Positions 1 through 7,842 of a stretch of DNA of 39,404 nucleotides are shown here, in pieces. The translations under genes were made by a program, and so were the position numbers. The notes below the pieces were generated by a model, which worked only from the letters and a program-made list of their open reading frames with translations, did no database searches and was not told where the DNA came from. How positions within the stretch are numbered: position 1 is the stretch's first letter; each line of letters opens with the position of its first letter. The stretch comes from Bacillota bacterium (GTDB lineage Bacteria; Bacillota; Sulfobacillia; JAJZYS01; JAJYTV01): contig JAJZQO010000020.1 in the NCBI GenBank assembly GCA_021847575.1, positions 1 to 39,404 of the forward strand, written 5' to 3'.

Positions 1-1
1 C

Positions 2-583
2 GACGAGACATCGGTGCTTGGGGCGATCGCCGCGGCGGAGAGCCTCGGTCCCCTCGGCCTCCTGGTGAACTGCGCCGGTGTAGGCATTGCCCAGACGGTG
101 CTGGGGCGTGAAGGCGCTCGCCCTCTGCAGGACTTCGCGCGGGTCGTCCAGGTGAACCTGATCGGCACCTACAACGCCATCCGCCTGGCGGCCGACGCCA
201 TGCGCAAGAGGAAGTCCGGCCCGGACGGCGAGCGCGGCGTCATCGTGACGACGGCCTCTGTGGCGGCGTTCGAGGGTCAAATCGGCCAGGCCGCATACAG
301 CGCCTCGAAGGGAGGCATCGTTTCGCTGACCTTGCCCCTCGCGCGCGAGTTTGCGCGTTACGGCATCCGAGTCGTCGCAATTGCCCCGGGCATCTTTGAC
401 ACACCCATGCTGGCGGGTCTCCCGGAAGAGGCGCGCCAGTCGCTGGGCCAGCAGGTGCCATTCCCACCACGGCTCGGCCGGCCCGCTGAATACGCTGCAC
501 TCGTCCTGCACATCCTGCGGAATCCCATGCTGAACGGGACGGCTGTGCGCCTGGATGGTGCCATGCGTATGGGGGCCCGCTGA
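2..583 (+). CDS. SDR family oxidoreductase, 3-hydroxyacyl-CoA dehydrogenase type 2-like (5' partial)
   Basis: The frame is open from the window edge, so the N-terminus with the TGxxxGIG nucleotide-binding turn lies outside. The visible 193 residues carry the SDR features LVNCAGVG, the catalytic Ser region TTASVAAF, the active-site YSASKG, and an [10 protein letters not shown] segment. The run [15 protein letters not shown] and the C-terminal [17 protein letters not shown] resemble the HSD17B10 branch, which oxidises 3-hydroxyacyl-CoA with NAD in fatty acid or isoleucine breakdown. The next gene, a CoA-transferase, starts 1 base after the stop codon, so the two are co-transcribed and probably act on CoA thioesters. 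The exact substrate is inferred. Confidence 0.88.
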   Translation, partial: DETSVLGAIAAAESLGPLGLLVNCAGVGIAQTVLGREGARPLQDFARVVQVNLIGTYNAIRLAADAMRKRKSGPDGERGVIVTTASVAAFEGQIGQAAYSASKGGIVSLTLPLAREFARYGIRVVAIAPGIFDTPMLAGLPEEARQSLGQQVPFPPRLGRPAEYAALVLHILRNPMLNGTAVRLDGAMRMGAR

Positions 584-584
584 C

Positions 585-1481
585 GTGGAACGACCGCTCG
601 TGCTCGACCTGACACGACTCCTGCCCGGTCCCCTGGCGGGCCGCATTCTGTGCGACCTCGGCTACAGGGTGCATCGGCTGGTGCCGCCTGGCGGCGATCT
701 GATGGAAGGACATGCTCCCGAGACTTTCGCCTGGCTGCATGCCGGCAAGACCGGGGAGACCCTGGATCTCAAGGCCGCGGCGGGCAGGCGAAGGCTTTTG
801 CAACTGGTCCGGGAGGCGAGGGTCCTGCTGGACTCGAACCGGCCCGGCGTCATGGAGCGCCTGGGCGTTGGTCCTGAGGAACTGCGCGCTGTCAATCCGG
901 CCCTCAGCTATGTGCGGATCGCGGGGCACTCCGCCGCGGCCTTCCGGCAGAACCCTGGTCACGACCTCACGTATCTCGCCGCTGCAGGCCTGCTCGGCCG
1001 CTTCGAAAGCGCTTGGCCCCAGGTGCAGCTTGCGGACAGCGCGGGAGCCATGTGGGCCGCGCTGGCGGCGCAGCAGGGGATCTTGCAGGGTGGCGGGTTC
1101 TTTGAGGTGCAACTCGAACGTGCGCCGCGCGTTTTCGCCTATCCCGCGGTGCCCGGTCTCGGCGGCAACCTAGTTTGCTACGCGGTCTACGGCGCGAAGC
1201 AGGGCCGGGTGGCGCTCGCTGCCTTGGAACCGCACTTGTGGCAGCGGTGCTGCGAGGCTCTGGGTCATGCCGAGTGGGCGAGCGAGAATTATGGTCCCGC
1301 ATCTGCGGTCAACGACGTGTACAGGGAACTGCAGGCGATCTTCATGCAGCGCACAGCGGCCGAATGGGACGAGTTCGCCCGAATTGGGGCGCTGCCGCTG
1401 AGAGCGATCCACCCCGAGGCTGTCGCCGACCCCGAGGACACCATTGTGCCGTGGGTGCAGGAGAGTGGTGTCAACAGCTGA
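585..1481 (+). CDS. Compact CaiB/BaiF family III CoA-transferase (alpha-methylacyl-CoA racemase-like)
   Basis: The protein opens with VLDLTRLLPGPLAGRILCDLG, the usual start of family III CoA-transferases. It has the G-H-D-L-T-Y motif whose Asp is the acyl-carrying catalytic residue in formyl-CoA transferase and AMACR. The later segment ALEPHLWQRCCEALG is also typical. At 298 residues it is shorter than the usual 360-400: the loop after the catalytic Asp is reduced and the C-terminus ends near the conserved ADP region. The GTG at 585, one base after the SDR stop, gives the expected N-terminus; an in-frame ATG at 555 lies inside the SDR gene and would add unrelated residues. Whether it transfers CoA or racemises an acyl-CoA cannot be told. 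Confidence 0.85.
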   Translation: MERPLVLDLTRLLPGPLAGRILCDLGYRVHRLVPPGGDLMEGHAPETFAWLHAGKTGETLDLKAAAGRRRLLQLVREARVLLDSNRPGVMERLGVGPEELRAVNPALSYVRIAGHSAAAFRQNPGHDLTYLAAAGLLGRFESAWPQVQLADSAGAMWAALAAQQGILQGGGFFEVQLERAPRVFAYPAVPGLGGNLVCYAVYGAKQGRVALAALEPHLWQRCCEALGHAEWASENYGPASAVNDVYRELQAIFMQRTAAEWDEFARIGALPLRAIHPEAVADPEDTIVPWVQESGVNS

Positions 1482-1823
1482 ATGGTCTGGACGTGCCGGC
1501 ATCGACAGATGGTGCAATGCGCAGGCGCACTGTGCGTGCAGCGGTTACGGTGTCAGGGCTCAACCACTGGCGATCGCCTCGAATCCGGTTCTTTCGTCGC
1601 TTCCTCGACGTGGCGGCGAACAGGCTGCGATTGCCTGCCATCCAGTCTTCACGCAAACACGGCGATGATCGCGAGCATGTCCTGCACAAGTTCCCGGGTT
1701 CGGGGAGCACGACCGGCCCAGCCAAGACGGCAACGCGGACGCCGCGTGCCGGCGTCGCCCCGGGCAAGGCAGGGCGCGAGAGAGGGGCGCAAGCAGGGCG
1801 AGCGGCCGCTTGCCCCGACGCGT
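1482..1823. other. Intergenic stretch without a recognised gene
   Basis: About 340 bases lie between the CoA-transferase and the convergent Lin0512-family gene. Open frames cross it on both strands, but their translations are Arg/Ser-rich and low in similarity to anything recognised, and they run into the flanking genes. The only structure seen is a hairpin near the right end (1784-1816), listed separately. A decayed gene cannot be excluded. Confidence 0.5.
1784..1816 (-). terminator. Candidate terminator hairpin downstream of the Lin0512-family gene
   Basis: On the minus strand GGGGCAAGC can pair with GCTTGCGCCCC, leaving a two-base bulge and a loop of about 13 bases. It starts 8 bases past the leftward gene's stop codon. 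There is no T-run after it, so its termination role is a guess. Confidence 0.35.
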
Positions 1824-2183
1824 CTAATATCCGACGGCGACCACCGCGTCCACGATCACCATGTCGTCCGTGATGTCACCCTTGTCCGCGAGCAGCACGC
1901 CGCTGCTCGCAATGAGGCCGCCGGATACGACCCGCACCTTGACCTTGCCGTAGGGGAAGGTGCTCTCGACGGCGTTCAGATCCACCTGCTGCGGCTGGCC
2001 TGGCACGCCCAGCGTGACCTCCACCTGCATCTGGTTGATGTCGCCATCCGGAAGCACGCTGCGTATGCCAGGCATGGAATTGTGGCCGATCGCGCTGTGG
2101 CAGGCCCGTACGCAGGCTGAAGTGACATCCTGTCCGTGCAGGTCAATGCCTTGGCCGATCTCGACGAACATCACGCGTTCCAA
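1824..2183 (-). CDS. Lin0512 family protein
   Basis: This 119-residue protein has the pattern of the Lin0512 family: an N-terminal FVEIGQGIDLHGQDVT, then RACHSAIGHNSMPG, and a C-terminal TDDMVIVDAVVAVGY. The family is small, soluble, widespread in Bacillota, and I know of no settled biochemical role. The TTG at 2183 is the likely start because GGGAGG lies 8-10 bases upstream on the minus strand; a GTG (2174) and an ATG (2171) follow in frame but are worse spaced. It lies downstream of the secreted 3D-domain gene in the same direction, about 95 bases away, so co-transcription is possible. Confidence 0.8.
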   Translation of the reverse strand: MERVMFVEIGQGIDLHGQDVTSACVRACHSAIGHNSMPGIRSVLPDGDINQMQVEVTLGVPGQPQQVDLNAVESTFPYGKVKVRVVSGGLIASSGVLLADKGDITDDMVIVDAVVAVGY

Positions 2184-2277
2184 GTAAATCGCCTCCCGTT
2201 CCTCTCATCCTCCCTCAGTGCCCCCTCCACCGCAACGGCAGCGCGCCGCAAGGCTCCGCCTCCCTGCCATGCGCCGC

Positions 2278-2820
2278 CTACTTGAGCACGTACGCCGTGA
2301 CACCTTGGATGCCGAAACTCGAGATGCGAGACGCGCCCGCGTCGATGAAGATGTCGATCCGGGCGCCCTTGATCGCGTCGCCGGTGTCGACCGCCCGCGC
2401 GAGGAAGCCGTCCGCCGGCAGGATGGACGACTTGTAACCGGTCACCCAGAGCAGGGTGCCGAGCGGGATGACGCGCGGGTCCACCGCGACATCTCCAGCG
2501 ACAAGGGGGTTCCCGTAGTAATCCACGGCGCTGTAAGGATAGTTGTCCCTGGCGCTCGGCCCATAGGCGGTTGCGGCGAGGCGCAAGCGCCCTGCAACCT
2601 GGTGACCGTCGAAGGCCTCGGCCACCCGAGCAGGGGCAGCCATCGCTGCCTGCGCTGCGGGACGATCCTCGCGCTTTGGGTGATGCTGAGGCGGGCCCTG
2701 GTGCGCGATTGTCGCGTGCTGGGCCACGGCCGCGGAGTGCGCAAGGGCGCTGGCCGGCACGGCGGTCAGCAGAGCCATGGCGCCTGTGACGGCGATCAGC
2801 CGCTTGAAGTCCTGATGCAC
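2278..2820 (-). CDS. Secreted 3D-domain protein (putative cell-wall lytic enzyme)
   Basis: The 180 residues begin with a signal peptide: a basic start, a hydrophobic run LIAVTGAMALLTAVPASA and an ALA-type cleavage site. A low-complexity Ala/His/Pro-rich linker follows to about residue 80. The last 95 residues form a 3D domain named for three Asp residues, here in VAVDPRVIPLGT, AVDTGDAIKG and RIDIFID. 3D domains occur in MltA-type lytic transglycosylases and in the C-termini of YabE/YocH-like wall proteins, so a peptidoglycan-remodelling role outside the cell is likely. No LysM or G5 domain is present. The GTG start at 2820 has GGAGGG 9 bases upstream. Confidence 0.85.
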   Translation of the reverse strand: MHQDFKRLIAVTGAMALLTAVPASALAHSAAVAQHATIAHQGPPQHHPKREDRPAAQAAMAAPARVAEAFDGHQVAGRLRLAATAYGPSARDNYPYSAVDYYGNPLVAGDVAVDPRVIPLGTLLWVTGYKSSILPADGFLARAVDTGDAIKGARIDIFIDAGASRISSFGIQGVTAYVLK

Positions 2821-3074
2821 TGCAGTCGCCCTCCAACCTTAGTATGGCGGTCGGTTGTCGGACTGAGTCTACGCGGACGTGGCACGCATGTCATTTCGCA
2901 GAAACGGGCCTGAGTTCGCCATGGCCGGGCTGACATTGCGGAATGCGGTCCGGTGCGGAGTTGCGTGCAGCATTCTTGCGACGTGGGTCTCAGCGGCATT
3001 CCTGCTGCATCGTGTGTGGCATGCTTGAGCTGATGGCATGAAGAAGGAGGCAACGCCGTTGGCATGCTTTTTAA

Positions 3075-3923
3075 GCGAACTGTTTAAGCCCTGTGGACGC
3101 GAAGATCAGAGCCGCCGGCTCATGGGCCGGTATTGCGCCGCCAGCCGTGCTCGGCTACGACGTTTCGGGAACGTTTGTGGAGCTCGGACCTTGCGTGAAG
3201 ACAATCGAGGTCGGCCAGGACGTCTATTTCACACCTGAGATTTACGGTAACCACCATGGCAGCGACGCGTAATACGTCGCCGCACCCGCCGCGATCGTGG
3301 CCCCAAAGCCGTACGGTGTCGGCCATGTCGAGGCCGCGGCCATCCCGCTTGCGGGAGGCACGGCGTGGGAGGGCGTGGTCCGCAGGCTGCGGATCAATCC
3401 TGGCGAGACAGTGCTCATTCTTGGCGGTGCGGGTGGCGTCGGCACGTTTGCGGTACAATTCGCCAAAGCCTGTGGGCCGCAGGTGCTCGCGACAGCGAGC
3501 CAGCGCAACCACGCCGCACTCGAGGAACTCGGCGCGGATCTCGCCATCGACTACCGCGACGAGGACGTCGCGGCCCGGGTGCGCGCCGCAACAGCGGGGC
3601 ACGATGTCGACTGCCTGTTCGACTGCGTCGGCTCGGTGGCGCTCTACCCGGCTTTGCCGGCCGTGCGGCCGTTCGGGCGCGTCGCGACCATCCTCGGCGG
3701 CAGCGGTGACATTTCGCCGCTCGTGTTCCAGAACCAGACGCTGCACGGGATCTTCCTGACGCGCGAGCGGCGACGCCTCGAGGAGATGGTGCCGCTTTTC
3801 GCCTCAGGACGCGTCAGGTGGCTGATCGATGAGGTGCTGGACCTGCGGCAGGTCGCGAAGGCCCATCGGCGTCTCGACTCGGGGCATGGCAGGGGCAAGA
3901 TCGTCCTCGAAGTCGGCGGGTAG
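3075..3923 (+). pseudogene. Decayed zinc-type/quinone oxidoreductase (MDR family), 5'-truncated, one in-frame stop
   Basis: A single reading frame runs from after the TAA at 3072-3074 to 3923 and reads as an MDR-family alcohol dehydrogenase/quinone oxidoreductase. The N-terminal part shows PVDAKIRAAGSWAG, PPAVLGYDVSGT and VYFTPEIYGNHHG. The Rossmann part shows ETVLILGGAGGVGTFAVQFAK and DCLFDCVGS. The TAA at 3270-3272 interrupts the frame at a place where relatives have Glu (A-E-Y). The first 25-35 residues usual for the family are missing, replaced by unrelated sequence. A 208-residue fragment could be translated from GTG 3297, but it would lack the catalytic domain. A one-base sequencing error could explain the stop but not the missing 5' end. 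Confidence 0.8.
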
Positions 3924-4009
3924 ATCCCGGGTTTGCGGCGCAGGCATCGCGGACCTCTGGCGCGAAGCCCCGGGGGATGGACGCCCGACGATCGAAAGGG
4001 GCCACATGC

Positions 4010-4879
4010 GTGCGCAAGCTTGAAGTAAGGCAGGTGGACGCCTTCACCTCGCGGCCGCTCGAGGGCAATCCGGCTGGGGTCGTGCTCGAGGCGGGGGGCC
4101 TCTCGGCGGACGAGATGCAGGCCATAGCCAGCGAGATCAACTGCTCGGAGACCGCCTTCCTGCTGCGACCGCAGCACGGCGATCTGCGCCTGCGCTACTT
4201 CACCAGGACGCAGGAGGTGGACCTTTGCGGCCACGCCACCATCGCCAGCTTGCAGGCTTTGCTGGAGGAGGGACGGGCCGCCGGGACGCTCACGGCCGAA
4301 ACGCGGGTAGGCGTCCTGGAACTCGAGATCGGTGCGTACGGAATGCACTGGATGCGTCAGGCCACGCCGCGCTTCAAGGACTGGCAGGACGACACGGGCG
4401 AACTGCTGGAAGTGCTCGGTCTGACGCATGGGGATCTCGACCCCTCGATACCGGTCGGACTCGCTTACACCGGCCTCTGGGACCTTCTCGTGCCCGTCCG
4501 GGATCTTGCAGCACTCAATGCAGCGGGACCGGATCCACGCAGGCTCGGCGCGCACAACAGGCGGCGGGGCATCGTCTCGACGCATCTCTTCTGCCGCGAG
4601 ACGCAGCGCGCCGGCAGCACTCTGCACACCCGGGACTTCTCGCCCGCGGCGGGCGTGCCCGAGGATCCGCACACGGGAACGGCAAGCGGCGCCCTGGGCG
4701 CCTACCTGGTCAAGGAGGGCGTGCTCGCCCCCGGCCGCCATATCTTCGAGCAGGGCTGGACCGTGGGTCGGCCAGGGCTCATCCACGTCGATGTGGCCGA
4801 AGGCGCGGCGACGGTGCGGGTCGGCGGCCAGGCGGTAACGGTCATCGCCGGCAAGTTCTCGCTTCCGGATCCGGCCTGA
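4010..4879 (+). CDS. PhzF family phenazine biosynthesis-like isomerase
   Basis: This 289-residue protein has the PhzF/DapF-type fold signature: VDAFTSRPLEGNPAGVV at the N-terminus, the catalytic Glu in NCSETAFL (about residue 47), YFTRTQEVDLCGHAT, and the second half motif EDPHTGTASGALGAYL. Family members such as E. coli YddE and phenazine PhzF catalyse isomerisations, but most have unknown substrates, and there are no other phenazine genes here. The GTG at 4010 is preferred because GAAAGGGG ends 8 bases before it; an ATG at 3977 would add eleven residues without a good site. It may be expressed with the decayed oxidoreductase upstream or on its own. Confidence 0.88.
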   Translation: MRKLEVRQVDAFTSRPLEGNPAGVVLEAGGLSADEMQAIASEINCSETAFLLRPQHGDLRLRYFTRTQEVDLCGHATIASLQALLEEGRAAGTLTAETRVGVLELEIGAYGMHWMRQATPRFKDWQDDTGELLEVLGLTHGDLDPSIPVGLAYTGLWDLLVPVRDLAALNAAGPDPRRLGAHNRRRGIVSTHLFCRETQRAGSTLHTRDFSPAAGVPEDPHTGTASGALGAYLVKEGVLAPGRHIFEQGWTVGRPGLIHVDVAEGAATVRVGGQAVTVIAGKFSLPDPA

Positions 4880-4915
4880 GAACGTCTGCGATCGCTCGGG
4901 ACGCACCATTGCACA

Positions 4916-4940
4916 CAGCCCCGGGGACAACCCGGGGCTG
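4916..4940. terminator. Strong hairpin between convergent phzF-like and mmsA genes
   Basis: CAGCCCCGGG pairs perfectly with CCCGGGGCTG around a GACAA loop, a 10-bp all-paired stem. It sits 36 bases past the phzF-like stop and 16 bases past the mmsA stop, in the gap of a convergent gene pair. No clear T-run follows on either strand, so it may act as a bidirectional barrier rather than a classic intrinsic terminator. Confidence 0.6.
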
Positions 4941-4956
4941 CGCCCTTCCTTACCCT

Positions 4957-6447
4957 TCAGCGTGTGCGCGGGAAGCCGAGGTCGACAGAGCTCGTGGCGG
5001 GATCCGGCCAGCGGCTCGTCACCACCTTGCCGCGCGTGTAGAAGTTGATGCCTTCCGGGCCGTACATGTGCGTGTCGCCGAAGAGCGACTGCTTCCAGCC
5101 GCCGAACGAGTAGTAGCCGACAGGAACGGGGATCGGCACGTTGATGCCCACCATCCCCGCCTCGACGTCGAACTGGAAGCGCCGTGCGGCGCCGCCGTCG
5201 CGGGTGAAGATCGCCGTACCGTTGCCCCAGCGGTTTTCGTTGATCAGGTGGACGGCTTCCTCGTAGGTTTCGACCCGCACCACGGAGAGCACAGGGCCAA
5301 AGATCTCGTCGCGGTAGCAGTCCATCTCCGGTGTCACATGGTCGAGCAGGGAGACGCCGAGGAAGAAGCCGGGACGCGACGTGACAGGGTCCGCGCGGCC
5401 GTCGACGACCACCTGCGCGCCCTGGCGGTGGCCGGAATCGATGTACGAGGCGACGCGGTCGCGGTGCTCCGAAGTGATCAGGGGACCCATCTCAGAAAGG
5501 GGGTCCCTGCCGTCGCCGATGCGCACCTTCGGCATACGCCGCTTGATCGCGGCCACGAGGTCATCGCCGACGGAGCCGACCGCGACGACAACGGAGATCG
5601 CCATGCAGCGCTCCCCCGCCGAGCCGTAGCCCGCGGAGACGGCGGCGTCGGCCGCCATGTCGAGGTCGGCGTCGGGCAGCACCACCATGTGGTTCTTGGC
5701 GCCTGCCAGGGCCTGAACGCGCTTGCCCGCGCGGTTCGCCGTCTCATGGATGGACCGTGCCACAGGCGTCGAGCCGACGAAGGAGACCGCCTTGACGTCC
5801 TCGCTTGCCAGCAAGGCATCCACCGCCACCTTGTCGCCCTGTACGACGTTGAAGACGCCGTCCGGCACGCCAGCCTCGGACAGGAGCTGCGCCATCAGCA
5901 GCGACGGCGACGGATCCTTCTCGGAGGGCTTGAGCACGAAGGTGTTGCCGCAGGCGATTGCGTTCGCGAACATCCACATCGGCACCATGGCGGGGAAGTT
6001 GAAGGGCGAGATGCCTGCCACGACACCGAGGGGCTGGCGCATCGAGTAGACGTCGATGCCGGTGGAGGCCTGCTCGCTGTACGATCCCTTGAGCAGGTGG
6101 GGGATGCCGCACGCGAATTCGACGTTCTCGAGCCCGCGGGCCACTTCGCCCATGGCGTCCGAGAGCACCTTGCCGTGCTGGGCCGTCGTCAGTTCGGCGA
6201 TTTCCCTGCGGTGTGCGTCGAGCGCGGCGCGCACGCTGAACAGGATCTCCGCGCGGCGCGATAGCGAGGTCGCCCGCCAGGTTGGGAAGGCCTCCCGCGC
6301 GGCTGACACGGCCGCCTGCACCTCTTGTGGGCTTGCGAAGTCCACCTCATGGGTCTGGACGCCTGTCGCCGGATTGTAGACGGGACCGCGCCGTCCCGAA
6401 ATGCTGCTCACAGTCCTGCCGCCGATGAAATGCGAGATCCGTTCCAA
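4957..6447 (-). CDS. mmsA: CoA-acylating methylmalonate-semialdehyde dehydrogenase
   Basis: A 496-residue aldehyde dehydrogenase of the MmsA/IolA type, which converts malonate or methylmalonate semialdehyde with NAD and CoA to acetyl- or propionyl-CoA. Seen are the N-terminal HFIGGRTV, SPFNFPAMVPMWM, KPSEKDPS, AKNHMVVLPDADLD and the catalytic Cys281 in GSAGERCMA. Instead of the general Glu of hydrolytic aldehyde dehydrogenases it has LAGAKNH, as expected for the CoA-acylating branch. The TTG start at 6447 is supported by AAGGAGGAG six bases upstream. It follows the class III aminotransferase by 27 bases in one operon; a transaminase that makes a semialdehyde feeding this enzyme is the natural reading (beta-alanine, 3-aminoisobutyrate or valine breakdown). 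Confidence 0.93.
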   Translation of the reverse strand: MERISHFIGGRTVSSISGRRGPVYNPATGVQTHEVDFASPQEVQAAVSAAREAFPTWRATSLSRRAEILFSVRAALDAHRREIAELTTAQHGKVLSDAMGEVARGLENVEFACGIPHLLKGSYSEQASTGIDVYSMRQPLGVVAGISPFNFPAMVPMWMFANAIACGNTFVLKPSEKDPSPSLLMAQLLSEAGVPDGVFNVVQGDKVAVDALLASEDVKAVSFVGSTPVARSIHETANRAGKRVQALAGAKNHMVVLPDADLDMAADAAVSAGYGSAGERCMAISVVVAVGSVGDDLVAAIKRRMPKVRIGDGRDPLSEMGPLITSEHRDRVASYIDSGHRQGAQVVVDGRADPVTSRPGFFLGVSLLDHVTPEMDCYRDEIFGPVLSVVRVETYEEAVHLINENRWGNGTAIFTRDGGAARRFQFDVEAGMVGINVPIPVPVGYYSFGGWKQSLFGDTHMYGPEGINFYTRGKVVTSRWPDPATSSVDLGFPRTR

Positions 6448-6474
6448 GCGAGACTCCTCCTTGGCTGATGCCGC

Positions 6475-7728
6475 TCAGTCGGCCCGGCGCCGCACCCCTT
6501 CGAGCACCACCTGAAGCGCCTGGTCGAGATCGGCCTCGTCGATGACGAGCGGCGGCTGAAGGCGCAGGACGTTGCTGTCGACGCCGCCGACGCCGATCAG
6601 GACACCATGCTCGCGGCAATAGGCGCGGACGGCCTTCGCCTGTGCCGCGTCGGGCTCTTTGGAGCCTGGGTCCTTGACGAGTTCGACACCGATCATGAGA
6701 CCGAGCCCCCGCACCTCGCCGACCCCCGGAATGTCCTGGGATGCCTGGCGCAGCCGCGACATCGCCTGCTCGCCAAGACGCGCCGCCCGACCCGGCAGGT
6801 CGTCCTCGAGCATCACGTCCAGGTTCGCGATCGCGGCGGCGCAGGAGACCGGGTTGCCGCCGAAGGTGGAGAGATGCTCGCCGGGCTTGAAGCTGTCGGC
6901 GATCTCGGGCCTTGCGATCGTGGCCGAGAGCGGGAAGCCGTCGGCGATGCCCTTGGCCGAGACGAGGATGTCGGGCTCGACAGCGAAATGCTCGACGGCG
7001 AAGAGGCGGCCCGTGCGCCCGAAGCCGCACTGCACCTCGTCCGCGATCAGCAGGATGCCGTAGCGCTCCAGGATCGCCTTGACCTGCGGCAGGTAGGTCT
7101 TCGGAGGCACGATGATACCGCCCTCGCCCATGACAGGCTCCGCGATGAACGCCGCCACGTCGCCGCTCGTGTGAAAGCGGATGACATCCTCTACAGCCGC
7201 GGCAGCCTGCTCGCCGATCTCCTCGGGGCTGCCCTTGAAGCGCGAGCGGTAGGGGTAGGGCGTTGGGGCGAAGGCGACGCCCGGCAGATACGGGCCGCCG
7301 CGGGTCTTGCGAGAGAGGTTTCCCGTCAGGCTGAGGGTGCCGACCGAGCGTCCATGGAAGCTGCGTTCGAGGGCGATGAACTCGTGCCGCCCTGTGAAGG
7401 ACTTGGCCATGCGCATGGCGGCTTCGATGCCCTCGGCGCCCGAGTTGGCGAAGAAGGTCTTCTGCAGCCTGCCGGGCGTGACCTGGGCCAGGCGCTCGGC
7501 GAGATCCGCGACGGGCTCGACATAGTAGGTGTAGGAACTGGCGTGGATCAGGCGGTCGATCTGGGCCTTGGCGGCGTCCCGCACCTTGGGGTGGACGTGA
7601 CCCGCATTGACGACCGAGATACCCGCAAAGCAGTCGATGTACTGGCGCCCGTCCTGAGCCTCGATGCGCGCTCCCGCGGCGCGGGCGACCACCACCGGTT
7701 CGAGACCGCCCGTGAAGCTCGTGTTCAC
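6475..7728 (-). CDS. Class III (omega) aminotransferase, probably a beta-alanine/GABA/alanine-glyoxylate type
   Basis: The 417 residues counted from GTG 7728 are a class III PLP aminotransferase: CFAGISVVNAGHVHP, FFANSGAEGIEAAMRMAK, SFHGRS, the PLP-contact Asp in IADEVQCGFGRTG, Lys259 in SAKGIADGFPL, and HLSTFGGNPVSCAA. The family transfers the amino group of omega- or beta-amino acids to pyruvate or 2-oxoglutarate. The frame stays open upstream, and the extra residues TNTREKYDRYV match the usual N-terminus of relatives; GGAGGG (7765-7770) lies six bases before an ACG at 7758, so the real start may be ACG and the protein ten residues longer. Context with mmsA downstream and PucR upstream suggests amino-acid catabolism. 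Confidence 0.9.
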   Translation of the reverse strand: MNTSFTGGLEPVVVARAAGARIEAQDGRQYIDCFAGISVVNAGHVHPKVRDAAKAQIDRLIHASSYTYYVEPVADLAERLAQVTPGRLQKTFFANSGAEGIEAAMRMAKSFTGRHEFIALERSFHGRSVGTLSLTGNLSRKTRGGPYLPGVAFAPTPYPYRSRFKGSPEEIGEQAAAAVEDVIRFHTSGDVAAFIAEPVMGEGGIIVPPKTYLPQVKAILERYGILLIADEVQCGFGRTGRLFAVEHFAVEPDILVSAKGIADGFPLSATIARPEIADSFKPGEHLSTFGGNPVSCAAAIANLDVMLEDDLPGRAARLGEQAMSRLRQASQDIPGVGEVRGLGLMIGVELVKDPGSKEPDAAQAKAVRAYCREHGVLIGVGGVDSNVLRLQPPLVIDEADLDQALQVVLEGVRRRAD

Positions 7729-7755
7729 GTAGCGGTCGTACTTCTCCCTCGTGTT

Positions 7756-7770
7756 CGTGGCAGACCCTCC
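7756..7770 (-). promoter_or_regulatory. Ribosome binding site pointing to a possible ACG start of the aminotransferase
   Basis: On the minus strand GGAGGG (7770-7765) is followed by six bases and then ACG (7758-7756), in frame with the aminotransferase. No ATG, GTG or TTG exists between the upstream in-frame TAG and GTG 7728, which is 36 bases from the site and so too far. Confidence 0.5.
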
Positions 7771-7842
7771 TTCAGCCTCAGCCTAGTAGAGCGATACGTC
7801 CTGCGTGAGGGACATGACGTCAAAAGTCGGCGCCCTGGCCCT

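Noticed and set aside
1482-2120. A 212-codon plus-strand frame covering the intergenic region and the Lin0512 gene
   Set aside because: No ribosome site or domain, and half of it lies opposite a recognised conserved gene.
3038-3238. A 66-codon frame starting at ATG 3038 with AAGGAGG nearby
   Set aside because: It lies in another frame over the decayed oxidoreductase, whose own frame carries the recognisable family sequence. The ATG precedes rather than follows the AAGGAGG, so the site does not support it.
4225-6264. A 679-codon plus-strand open frame opposite mmsA
   Set aside because: It overlaps two well-supported genes, and its His/Arg/Ala-rich translation is typical of antisense frames in high-GC coding DNA.
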